Assembly (NCBI RefSeq): GCF_002295065.1
Contig: NZ_NSGG01000011.1
Span: forward strand, 124,001 to 188,000
Direction of reading: 5' to 3'
Length of the DNA stretch: 64,000 bases
From: Mesorhizobium sp. WSM3859
GTDB taxonomy: Bacteria > Pseudomonadota > Alphaproteobacteria > Rhizobiales > Rhizobiaceae
Within the stretch, counting starts at the first letter, position 1, and each line of letters opens with the position of its first letter. Under the pieces are notes generated by a model. The model worked only from the letters and a program-made list of their open reading frames with translations. It had not been told where the DNA came from and ran no database searches. Position numbers and translations under genes: made by a program. Below are positions 8,588 to 16,447 of this stretch, piece by piece.

Positions 8588-8678
8588 CGTTTCACGAAAC
8601 GACGAACTGATCCATCTTTTCGCTTTCACGCAATTCCGGACGGAAAACCGCTTCGCACTTTTCCTGGAATTGCTCTAG
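8588..8678. repeat. Mosaic palindromic repeat (AATTCC family plus CGTTTC module)
   Basis: CGTTTC-AC-GAAACG is a short perfect palindrome at 8588-8601. GCAATTCC to GGAATTGC at 8630-8673, enclosing GGAAAACCGCTTCGCACTTTTCC, is the reverse-orientation copy of the element duplicated at 30888-31000. It ends in CTCTAG ten bp before recR. The same two modules occur together again at 31019-31047. Confidence 0.8.
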
Positions 8679-8687
8679 ATCAAGGCG

Positions 8688-9293
8688 ATGTCGAAGAGAA
8701 TCGCCGGTCCGGAAATCGAACGCCTGATCCAGCTCCTGGCCAAGGTGCCGGGGCTTGGGCCGCGTTCGGCCAGGCGCGCCGCACTCCATCTCATCAAGAA
8801 GAAGGAACAGCTGCTCGAGCCTTTGGCCGCAGCCATGGGCGAGGCGGTCGACAAGGTGCGTATCTGCTCGACCTGCGGCAATGTCGACACCTCCGACCCT
8901 TGCATGATCTGCACCGATCCGCGCCGCGACGCCGGCACGCTGATCGTCGTCGAGGACGTCTCCGACCTCTGGGCGCTTGAGCGCGCGGCGGCCATGAATG
9001 TGCGTTACCACGTGCTCGGCGGCACGCTGTCGCCGCTCGACGGCATCGGTCCCGACCAGCTCAACATCCGCTCCCTGGTTGACCGGGTCGCCGGCGGCGA
9101 GGTGAAGGAGGTCATCCTTGCCGTCAACGCCACCGTAGAGGGGCAGACCACGGCACACTACCTCACCGACCAACTGTCAGGCTTCGAGGTCAAGGTGACG
9201 CGGCTTGCGCATGGCGTGCCGGTCGGCGGCGAGCTCGATTACCTCGACGAAGGAACGCTGGCAGCGGCGCTGCGATCGAGGACGGCGTTTTGA
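8688..9293 (+). CDS. recR: Recombination mediator RecR
   Basis: RecR acts with RecF and RecO to load RecA on SSB-coated gaps. The 201-aa protein shows the N-terminal helix-hairpin-helix (KVPGLGPRSARR at 19-30), the C4 zinc finger (Cys60, Cys63, Cys72, Cys75) and the Toprim domain with VVEDVSDLWALE and AVNATVEGQTTAHYL. Its length is typical of the family. It is downstream of dnaX and ybaB, the usual arrangement apart from the hydrolase gene between them. Confidence 0.96.
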   Translation: MSKRIAGPEIERLIQLLAKVPGLGPRSARRAALHLIKKKEQLLEPLAAAMGEAVDKVRICSTCGNVDTSDPCMICTDPRRDAGTLIVVEDVSDLWALERAAAMNVRYHVLGGTLSPLDGIGPDQLNIRSLVDRVAGGEVKEVILAVNATVEGQTTAHYLTDQLSGFEVKVTRLAHGVPVGGELDYLDEGTLAAALRSRTAF

Positions 9294-9316
9294 GGTTATT
9301 GGGGGGCAACCTGGAG

Positions 9317-10564
9317 ATGACGGCATTCCTGCGCGTATTCGGCACCGTTTTCCTTTTGGCCGTCTTGGTTTTCTCTTTCACCATCCCCTCCCGCGCTGCA
9401 CCTATCGACGACCAGTTCCAGGCCTGGCTTCAAACCGATCTCTGGCCCGAAGCCAAATCCAAAGGCATCTCGAAAAAAACCTTCGACGAAGCCTTCCTCG
9501 GCGTGAAGCCGAACCTCAAGCTGCCCGATCTCGTCCTGCCCGGCGAAAAGCCCTCGACGCCCGAGAAGCAGCACCAGGCCGAGTTCGGCCCGCCAGCCAA
9601 CTATTTCGCCGAAAAAATCGTCCGTGCCGTCACCACGGGCGGGCGCACACGCGAGAGCGCCAATTCAAGGGTGCTCGGTCTGATCGAGAAGCGTTACGGC
9701 GTGCCGGGCGAGATCGTGCTGGCGATCTGGGGCCGCGAGACCGGCTTCGGCGCCGCCAAGATGCCTTACGATGCCTTCGAGGTGCTCGGCACCAAGGCCT
9801 TCATGTCGACGAAAAAGGATTTCTTCCGCACCGAGGTGCTGGCGGCGCTGGAAATCGTCGAGCGCGGCCTGGCGCCGGTCAATGCGATGAAATCGTCCTG
9901 GGCCGGCGCGCTTGGCCAGCCGCAATTCATGCCGACATCGTTCCTCAAGCACGCCGTCGACTTCGACGGCGACGGGCGACCCGACATCTGGAATTCGACG
10001 CCGGATGTGCTCGCTTCGATCGCCAACTACCTTGTCCACTACGGCTGGGTGAGGGGGCGCGGCTGGGGCGTCGAGGTGATCGTGCCGGCAAACGTTTCCT
10101 GTGCGCTCGAAGGTCCCGACCAGGGCAAGAAGATTTCCGACTGGGTGGCGATGGGCATCAGGCGCGCCGACAACAAGGCGTTTCAGGCCAGCGAATTGAG
10201 GGCCGAAGGCCTTCTGCTGATGCCGGCCGGGCGCAGCGGACCTGCTTTCATCGTCACGCCGAACTTCTATGTGATCAAGCAATACAATAACAGCGATCTC
10301 TACGGCCTGTTCATCGGCAATGCCGCCGACCGCATCGCCAAGGGCGACGCCAGCTTTGCCGGCAGTTGGGGGCCGGTCGGCGACCTGCACCGCTCCGACA
10401 TCGCCGCGCTGCAGCGGGCGCTGGAAGCCAAGGGCTACGACGTCGGCAGCGCCGACGGCCTGCCCGGCTTCAAGACGCGCCGCTCGATCGGCGTCTGGCA
10501 GGCGAAGAACGGCAAGCCCGCCACCTGCTTTCCCGACGCAGGCTTGGTCGCGCAACTGAAATAA
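9317..10564 (+). CDS. Lytic murein transglycosylase (MltB/SLT_2 type) with peptidoglycan-binding domain
   Basis: The 415-aa protein cleaves peptidoglycan glycan strands non-hydrolytically. A signal peptide (1-28, ending PSRA) is followed by the SLT_2 domain with the catalytic Glu141 in IWGRETGFG, then GALGQPQFMPTSFLKHAVDFDGDG typical of the MltB group. A C-terminal PG_binding_1 domain (about 350-412) contains DIAALQRALEAKGYDVGSADG. The ATG at 9317 is preferred to a TTG at 9290 overlapping the recR stop, because the latter adds nine uncharacteristic residues. Location: periplasm. Confidence 0.9.
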   Translation: MTAFLRVFGTVFLLAVLVFSFTIPSRAAPIDDQFQAWLQTDLWPEAKSKGISKKTFDEAFLGVKPNLKLPDLVLPGEKPSTPEKQHQAEFGPPANYFAEKIVRAVTTGGRTRESANSRVLGLIEKRYGVPGEIVLAIWGRETGFGAAKMPYDAFEVLGTKAFMSTKKDFFRTEVLAALEIVERGLAPVNAMKSSWAGALGQPQFMPTSFLKHAVDFDGDGRPDIWNSTPDVLASIANYLVHYGWVRGRGWGVEVIVPANVSCALEGPDQGKKISDWVAMGIRRADNKAFQASELRAEGLLLMPAGRSGPAFIVTPNFYVIKQYNNSDLYGLFIGNAADRIAKGDASFAGSWGPVGDLHRSDIAALQRALEAKGYDVGSADGLPGFKTRRSIGVWQAKNGKPATCFPDAGLVAQLK

Positions 10565-10831
10565 CGGCTACTTCATGGCCAGGGACCCTGGCAAATTTTT
10601 CCGGATCGGTTGCTCCATTTAGTCGGCGCATGAGTCGACGGATCGCCACTCGTTCGGTCCGATATGCCGTCTCGCAAAATGCTTGTTGCGGAGGGGGGCA
10701 CCGTCGAATAGGGAGTTGACCAACTGGACAAAAACCACGACGGTAAGTGGTCCAAGCCGCTGCCGGCTTCGCAAAGAATAATCAAACCCTGAGCCGGGAA
10801 CTCAGGTCAACAAAAACAGGGAACGATCACA

Positions 10832-12463
10832 ATGATGCTGGAAAAGTTTGCCGTCCGTAGCTTGCTTGCGGGTGTGGCGATGACTGCGCTTCTCGCAACG
10901 CCCGCTTTCGCGGTCACGCCCGCCGACACGCTGGTCGAGGGCTTCGCCATCGACGACATCATCTCGATGGATCCGGGCGAGGCGTTCGAGCTGTCGACGG
11001 CCGAAGTCACCGGCAACACCTATGATCTCCTGGTCCGTCTCGATCTCAGCGACACCTCCAAGGTCAAGCCCGACCTCGCCGAGAGCTGGACCGTTTCCGA
11101 CGACGGCCTGACCTACACCTTCAAGCTCAAGCCCGGCATGAAGTTCGCGTCCGGCAATCCAATCACCGCGGCCGACGTCGCCTATTCCTTCGAGCGCGCC
11201 ATCAAGCTCGACAAGAGCCCGGCCTTCATCATCAACCAGTTTGGCATCAGTGGCGACAACGTTACCGAGAAGGCCAAGGCGGTCGATGACACCACGTTCC
11301 AGTTCGTCGTCGACAAGGCCTATGCGCCGAGCTTCGTGCTCAACTGCCTGTCCGCCACCGTCGCCTCCGTCGTCGACGCCAAGCTGGTCAAGGAGCATGT
11401 CGCCGCCGCCACGCCGAGCGCGGACTATAAATGGGACAACGACTTCGGCAATGCCTGGCTGAAGACCGGCTATGCCGGTTCGGGCCAGTACAAGTTGCGC
11501 GAATGGCGCGCCAACGAAGCCGTAGTTCTGGAGCGCAACGACAACTACAACGGCGAGAAGGCCAAGCTCGCCCGCGTCATCTACCGCAACATGAAGGAAA
11601 GCTCGGCCCAGCGCCTGGCGCTCGAAGCCGGCGACATCGACGTCGCCCGCAACCTCGAGCCGAACGACCTCGACGCTATCGCCAAGAATGCCGACCTCAC
11701 CACTACCAGCGCGCCGAAGGGCACCGTCTATTACATCAGCCTCAACCAGAAGAACCCGAACCTCGCCAAGCCCGAGGTGCGGCAGGCGTTCAAATATCTG
11801 GTCGACTATGACGCGCTGAGCACCACCATCCTCAAGGGCATCGGCGAGATCCACCAGTCCTTCCTGCCCAAGGGCGACCTCGGCGCCATCGACGACAACC
11901 CGTTCAAGCTCGACGTCGCCAAGGCCAAGGAACTGCTCGCCAAGGCCGGCCTGCCGGACGGGTTCAAGGTGACCATGGATGTGCGTGTCGGCCAGCCGAC
12001 CACGGGCATGGCGGAATCGATCCAGCAGACGCTTGGCCAGGCCGGCATCCAGCTGGAGATCATCCCGGGTGACGGTAAGCAAACGCTTACCAAGTACCGC
12101 GCCCGCAACCACGACATCTATATCGGCAACTGGGGCCAGGACTACTTCGATCCGAACTCGAACGCCCAGACCTTCGCCTCCAATCCGGACAATTCCGACG
12201 CCGCTAAGATCAAGACGCTAGCCTGGCGCAACGCCTGGGATATCCCGGACCTGACCAAGCAGACCGAGGCGGCGCTTCTGGAAAAGGACTCGGGCAAGCG
12301 CGCCGACATGTACAAGGATCTGCAGAAGAAGATTCTCGACACCAGCCCCTTCGTCATCATCCACCAGCAGCTGGAAGTGGCGGGCTTGCGCAAGAACCTC
12401 AAGGGCTTCGCGCTCGGCCCGAGCTTCGACACCAACTTCGTCGGTCCGGTCTCGAAGGAATAG
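10832..12463 (+). CDS. ABC transporter substrate-binding protein, peptide family 5
   Basis: The 543-aa precursor has a Sec signal peptide (cleavage near ATPAFA at 22-27) and the SBP_bac_5 fold, with PDLAESWTVSDDGLTYTFKLKPGMKF and the FxSGNPITAADVAYSFER block. It delivers a di- or oligopeptide-like solute to the membrane complex encoded by the next four genes. The actual ligand cannot be told from sequence, since family 5 also binds nickel, sugars and opines. The ATG at 10832 (or the adjacent 10835) follows GGGAACG. It heads a five-gene operon. Confidence 0.93.
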   Translation: MMLEKFAVRSLLAGVAMTALLATPAFAVTPADTLVEGFAIDDIISMDPGEAFELSTAEVTGNTYDLLVRLDLSDTSKVKPDLAESWTVSDDGLTYTFKLKPGMKFASGNPITAADVAYSFERAIKLDKSPAFIINQFGISGDNVTEKAKAVDDTTFQFVVDKAYAPSFVLNCLSATVASVVDAKLVKEHVAAATPSADYKWDNDFGNAWLKTGYAGSGQYKLREWRANEAVVLERNDNYNGEKAKLARVIYRNMKESSAQRLALEAGDIDVARNLEPNDLDAIAKNADLTTTSAPKGTVYYISLNQKNPNLAKPEVRQAFKYLVDYDALSTTILKGIGEIHQSFLPKGDLGAIDDNPFKLDVAKAKELLAKAGLPDGFKVTMDVRVGQPTTGMAESIQQTLGQAGIQLEIIPGDGKQTLTKYRARNHDIYIGNWGQDYFDPNSNAQTFASNPDNSDAAKIKTLAWRNAWDIPDLTKQTEAALLEKDSGKRADMYKDLQKKILDTSPFVIIHQQLEVAGLRKNLKGFALGPSFDTNFVGPVSKE

Positions 12464-12481
12464 CGTCCGCGGACGCGCCTA

Positions 12482-13549
12482 GTGAGCGTAGCTGAAAACC
12501 AGGCGGCGGCAGGGCGCGGCAGCGCCCGTGCCGTCGCTATCCTATCCTCGCTCGGCCGCTTCCTGGTCGTCGCGGTGACGACCTATCTCGGTCTTCTCGC
12601 GGTTACCTTCTTCATCGGCCGCGTCATCCCGATCGATCCGGTGCTGGCCGTCCTCGGCGATCGCGCGCCGACCGCCGTCGTCGAGCGCACGCGCCGCGAG
12701 ATGGGCCTCGATCTGCCCTGGATCGAGCAGTTCTATCTCTATGTCAAAGCAGCGCTGAGAGGTGACTTCGGCACCTCGGTGCTGACCACCAATCCGGTGA
12801 TGTCAGACATCCGCCGGGTCTTTCCGGCAACCATCGAGCTGGCGACGCTGGGTACCCTGATCGGCGCCGTCCTCGGCGTGCCGCTCGGCGTGCTGGCCGC
12901 CGTCAAACGCGGCAGCCTGATCGACCAGATCGCGCGCATCATCGGCCTGATCGGCTATTCCGTGCCGATCTTCTGGCTGGGGCTGCTCGGGCTCGTCCTG
13001 TTCTACGCCAAGCTGCAATGGGTCGCCTTTCCGGCACGGCTCGACGTGGTCTACGAATATACCTTCACGCCGATCACCGGCTTCTACCTGCTCGACTCGG
13101 CCATGCAGGGCCAATGGGACGTCTTTTACGACGCCTACCGCCACATCATCCTGCCGGCGGCGCTGCTTGGCTATTTCGCGCTCGCCTATATCAGCCGCAT
13201 GACCCGCTCCTTCATGCTGAACGAGCTGGCGCAGGAATATATCGTCGCCGCGCGCGCCAAGGGCCTGTCGGAGACGCGCATTATCTGGGGCCATGCGCTG
13301 CGCAACGCGGCGGTGCCGATGGTGACCGTGATTGCGCTTTCCTATGCCAGCCTGCTCGAAGGCTCGGTGCTGACCGAGACCGTCTTCTCGTGGCCCGGCA
13401 TCGGCCTCTACATCACCAATTCCCTGACCAATGCCGACATGAACGCCGTGCTCGGCGGCACCATCGTCATCGGCTCCGTCTTCATCGCCATCAACCTTCT
13501 GTCGGACTTGCTTTACCGGCTGCTCGATCCAAGGACGAAGGTCGGATGA
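12482..13549 (+). CDS. ABC transporter permease, DppB type
   Basis: The 355-aa inner-membrane protein has about six transmembrane segments and a long periplasmic first loop (RVIPIDPVLAVLGDRAP and the LDLPW element) characteristic of DppB/OppB permeases. The EAA cytoplasmic coupling motif is EYIVAARAKGLSETRIIWGHALRNA. The start is GTG at 12482, 19 bp after the binding protein. Its stop overlaps the next ATG (ATGA), so the two permeases are translationally coupled. Confidence 0.92.
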   Translation: MSVAENQAAAGRGSARAVAILSSLGRFLVVAVTTYLGLLAVTFFIGRVIPIDPVLAVLGDRAPTAVVERTRREMGLDLPWIEQFYLYVKAALRGDFGTSVLTTNPVMSDIRRVFPATIELATLGTLIGAVLGVPLGVLAAVKRGSLIDQIARIIGLIGYSVPIFWLGLLGLVLFYAKLQWVAFPARLDVVYEYTFTPITGFYLLDSAMQGQWDVFYDAYRHIILPAALLGYFALAYISRMTRSFMLNELAQEYIVAARAKGLSETRIIWGHALRNAAVPMVTVIALSYASLLEGSVLTETVFSWPGIGLYITNSLTNADMNAVLGGTIVIGSVFIAINLLSDLLYRLLDPRTKVG

Positions 13550-14466
13550 GCGCCGAGGCAATCCAGTCACGTCGCGAATGGTTGCTCAGCGACCGCCCGG
13601 CCTCGCGCCTGCAAGCGAAACTCGGCCGCGCCTATGTCGCCTGGCGGCGATTTTCCGCCAACCGGCTGGCTTTGGTCGGGCTGCTCATCATCCTCGCGCT
13701 GGTGGTGGTTGCCGCCCTTGCCGATGTGCTGGCGCCTTACTCGCCGACCGTCGGCGACCTGAAGAACGCCCGCCTGCTGGCGCCGAGCGCCGCGCATTGG
13801 TTCGGCACCGACGACCTCGGCCGCGACATCTATTCGCGCATCGTCTACGGCTCGCGCTGGACGCTTTATGTCGTCATCCTCGTCGCCATCATCGCCGCGC
13901 CCATTGGCCTTTTGGTCGGCACCGTCGCCGGTTACGCCGGCGGCTGGACCGACACGATCCTGATGCGCATCACCGACATCTTCCTCGCCTTTCCCAAGCT
14001 GGTGCTGGCGTTGGCTTTCGTTGCGGCGCTCGGCCCCGGCATCGAGAACGCCGTGCTGGCAATCGCCATCACCTCCTGGCCGCCTTACGCGCGCATCGCC
14101 CGCGCCGAGACGCTCACCGTCCGCAACTCCGACTACATCAAGGCAGTGCAATTGATGGGCGCCTCGCCCTTCCGCATCGTGCTGCGCCACATCATGCCGC
14201 TCTGCATCTCTTCGCTGATCATCCGGGTGACGCTCGACATGGCCGGCATCATCCTCACCGCCGCGGGCCTCGGCTTCCTCGGTCTCGGCGCGCAGCCGCC
14301 GCTGCCGGAATGGGGCGCGATGATCGCCTCCGGTCGCCGCTTCATCCTCGACCAATGGTGGGTGGCTGCCGCGCCCGGCGCCGCCATCCTCATCGTCAGC
14401 CTCGGCTTCAACCTGCTCGGCGATGGGCTGCGCGACGCGCTCGACCCCCGGAGTGGTGACCAATGA
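13546..14466 (+). CDS. ABC transporter permease, DppC type
   Basis: The 306-aa partner permease begins MSAEAIQSRREWLLSDRPAS at an ATG overlapping the upstream TGA. It has the OppC_N leader, the HWFGTDDLGRDIYSRIVYGSR motif typical of DppC/OppC, six predicted transmembrane helices and the EAA loop SDYIKAVQLMGASPFRIVLRHI. It pairs with the preceding permease to form the translocation pore. Its 3' end lies in a 14-bp tandem duplication described separately. Confidence 0.93.
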   Translation: MSAEAIQSRREWLLSDRPASRLQAKLGRAYVAWRRFSANRLALVGLLIILALVVVAALADVLAPYSPTVGDLKNARLLAPSAAHWFGTDDLGRDIYSRIVYGSRWTLYVVILVAIIAAPIGLLVGTVAGYAGGWTDTILMRITDIFLAFPKLVLALAFVAALGPGIENAVLAIAITSWPPYARIARAETLTVRNSDYIKAVQLMGASPFRIVLRHIMPLCISSLIIRVTLDMAGIILTAAGLGFLGLGAQPPLPEWGAMIASGRRFILDQWWVAAAPGAAILIVSLGFNLLGDGLRDALDPRSGDQ

Positions 14467-14478
14467 GTGGCGACCAAT
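14451..14478 (+). repeat. 14-bp tandem duplication at the permease/ATPase junction
   Basis: GAGTGGTGACCAAT (14451-14464) is followed directly by GAGTGGCGACCAAT (14465-14478), with one mismatch. The duplication reproduces the ATGA stop/start overlap twice. The first ATG (14463) now opens a five-codon frame (MSGDQ, stop 14478-14480), and the real ATPase start is the second ATG at 14477. Confidence 0.85.
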
Positions 14479-15313
14479 GAGCGACGCGCTCCTCGACATC
14501 GACGAACTGCGCGTCACCTTCCCGACCCGCACCGGCCTCGTGCAGGCGGTGCGCGGCGTGTCCTTCTCGCTGGGCCGCGAGCGTCTCGGCATCGTCGGCG
14601 AAAGCGGATCCGGCAAGTCGCAGACTGGCCGCGCCATCATGGGGCTGACCCCGCCGCAGGCCGAGGTTTCGGCCAAGAAGCTAGCCTTCGACGGCATCGA
14701 CCTGCTCTCGATCTCGCCACGCCAGCGCCGGTCGCTCAGGGGAAACCGCATCGCCATGATCCTACAGGATCCGAAATATTCGCTGGATCCGGTGATGACC
14801 ATCGGCCGCCAGATCGTCGAGACGCTGCGCACGCACGAAAAGGTCTCCAAGGCCGAGGCGCGGGAGCGGGCGCTGGCCATGCTGCAGGCGGTGCAAATCC
14901 GCGATCCGGCCCGCGTCTTCGACCTTTATCCGCACGAGGTCTCGGGCGGCATGGGCCAGCGCGCCATGATCGCCATGATGCTGATCACCGGACCCGAGCT
15001 GATGATCGCCGACGAGCCGACCTCGGCGCTCGACGTCACCGTGCAGCTCGACGTGCTCAAGATCCTCGACAAGCTCGTCGCCGAGCGCGGCATGGGGCTG
15101 ATCTTCATCTCGCATGATCTGCGCCTGGTGTCGTCCTTCTGCGACCGCGTGGTCGTCATGTATGCCGGCAAGGTGGTCGAGCAGATCAAGGCGTCCGAAC
15201 TGCGCGATGCCCAGCACCCCTACACGCGCGGCCTGCTCAACTGCATGCCGAGGATCGGCTTCGAGCGCCATCCGCTGCCGGTGCTCGACCGCAAGCCGGA
15301 GTGGGCTGCATGA
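14477..15313 (+). CDS. ABC transporter ATP-binding protein, DppD type
   Basis: The 278-aa ATPase powers the peptide-type importer. Walker A is GESGSGKSQTG (about 38-48), the signature is ATGGxGQR-like EVSGGMGQRAMIA, Walker B is LMIADEPTSALD, and the switch His lies in ISHDL. The C-terminal HPYTRGLLNCMPRI segment belongs to the oligopeptide-type extension. The ATG at 14477 overlaps the stop of the preceding minigene. Its own stop overlaps the next ATG. Confidence 0.93.
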   Translation: MSDALLDIDELRVTFPTRTGLVQAVRGVSFSLGRERLGIVGESGSGKSQTGRAIMGLTPPQAEVSAKKLAFDGIDLLSISPRQRRSLRGNRIAMILQDPKYSLDPVMTIGRQIVETLRTHEKVSKAEARERALAMLQAVQIRDPARVFDLYPHEVSGGMGQRAMIAMMLITGPELMIADEPTSALDVTVQLDVLKILDKLVAERGMGLIFISHDLRLVSSFCDRVVVMYAGKVVEQIKASELRDAQHPYTRGLLNCMPRIGFERHPLPVLDRKPEWAA

Positions 15314-16059
15314 CCGCCGCGATCGCCATCGAGGGACTGGAAGTGGTCTTCGACCGTTTTCGCGCGCTGAAGGGCGTAAGCCTGGAAGTGCGCGAAGGCG
15401 AATCCTACGGCCTGGTCGGCGAAAGCGGCTCCGGCAAGTCGACGCTGCTGAAGGCGATCACCGGCCTTGCGCCTGTCGCTTCCGGCACCGTCACCGTCAA
15501 CGGCAAGCCCCTGGGCAAGACGCGCGACAAGGCCTTCTACCGCGAAGTGCAGATGGTCTTCCAGGACCCGTACGGCTCGCTGCATCCGCGCCAGACTGTC
15601 GATCGCCTGCTGCAGGAGCCTTTGGCTATCCACGGCATTGCCGATGGCGAAAAGCGCATCGAGCGCGCGCTGGACGAGGTCGGCCTTGGCAAGGGTTTCC
15701 GCTTCCGCTATGCGCACCAACTCTCCGGCGGCCAACGCCAGCGTGTCGCCATCGCGCGTGCGCTGATCCTCGAACCTTCGATCCTTCTGCTCGACGAGCC
15801 GACCTCGGCGCTCGACGCCTCGGTGCAGGCAGAGGTGCTGAACCTGCTGGAAGAGGTGCGGCGGCGCCACAAGCTCACCTTCCTGATGGTCAGCCACGAC
15901 CTCGCCATCATCACCCATATGTGCGAGCGGCTGATGGTGATGCAGAATGGCGAGGCGGTGGAAACGCTGACCGCAAGCCAGTTGATCGGGCATCGCGTCA
16001 GCGAGGATTATACGCGCAACCTGCTCAGGGCGAGCGAGGGGTTCGTGCGGACGGCTTGA
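15310..16059 (+). CDS. ABC transporter ATP-binding protein, DppF type
   Basis: The 249-aa second ATPase of the importer has Walker A GESGSGKST, the Q-loop MVFQDPYGSLHPRQTV typical of DppF/OppF, signature LSGGQRQRVAIARAL, Walker B ILLLDEPTSALD and switch VSHDL. The ATG at 15310 overlaps the upstream TGA. It is the last gene of the five-gene transporter operon. No transporter-linked enzyme follows that would reveal the substrate. Confidence 0.93.
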   Translation: MTAAIAIEGLEVVFDRFRALKGVSLEVREGESYGLVGESGSGKSTLLKAITGLAPVASGTVTVNGKPLGKTRDKAFYREVQMVFQDPYGSLHPRQTVDRLLQEPLAIHGIADGEKRIERALDEVGLGKGFRFRYAHQLSGGQRQRVAIARALILEPSILLLDEPTSALDASVQAEVLNLLEEVRRRHKLTFLMVSHDLAIITHMCERLMVMQNGEAVETLTASQLIGHRVSEDYTRNLLRASEGFVRTA

Positions 16060-16098
16060 GATGGTCCTGTTGGCGCATAGCCATTTAGGAGATTTCGC

Positions 16099-16443
16099 AT
16101 GGAGCGATGGGACTTCGAAGACCCACCGAACGTCGCGGTCTTATCGGACACGGGCATATTCAGACACGGCGACTGGATCGCATACGTTGTGCATGAAAAT
16201 GACGATGACGACGACGATAACGACAACGATGAAGGGGGCAGTTGGCAGTTCTACAGCAGCGACACGCGAGATCGGAATGAAAGCGACATGATGCTCGTAG
16301 GCTTGCGAGAGGTGGTTGACCGGGACAAAAGCATCCTGGAATTGGCCGATTTGCCAAAGGGTTGGCACGCTTGGCGCAGCTCAAAGTCATCGCCGTGGCA
16401 GCGCGCCAAGTCGCGTCCTCTCGGCCTACGCGATGACGAATGA
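16099..16443 (+). CDS. DUF2185-like small acidic protein
   Basis: The 114-aa protein follows AGGAG at good spacing. The pattern VLSDTGIFRHGDWIAYVVHE, then SWQFYSSDT, then VGLREVVDRDKSILELADLPKGWHAWR matches the layout of DUF2185 proteins (related to immunity-protein domains). A run DDDDDDNDND (about residues 35-44) interrupts the first half. G+C over 16141-16440 is 56 percent by my count, lower than neighbouring genes look, which hints at separate ancestry. It sits 4 bp from the convergent RND gene. Its function is unknown; no toxin gene is adjacent. Confidence 0.6.
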   Translation: MERWDFEDPPNVAVLSDTGIFRHGDWIAYVVHENDDDDDDNDNDEGGSWQFYSSDTRDRNESDMMLVGLREVVDRDKSILELADLPKGWHAWRSSKSSPWQRAKSRPLGLRDDE

Positions 16444-16447
16444 CGCC

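Noticed and set aside
10802..12112. A 436-codon open frame opposite the binding-protein gene
   Set aside because: Antisense shadow with no ribosome site or family signature.
16222..16260. GAY trinucleotide run as a slippage (phase variation) tract
   Set aside because: The repeat is imperfect (mixed GAC, GAT, AAC, AAT) and in-frame, so slippage would only change the Asp count.
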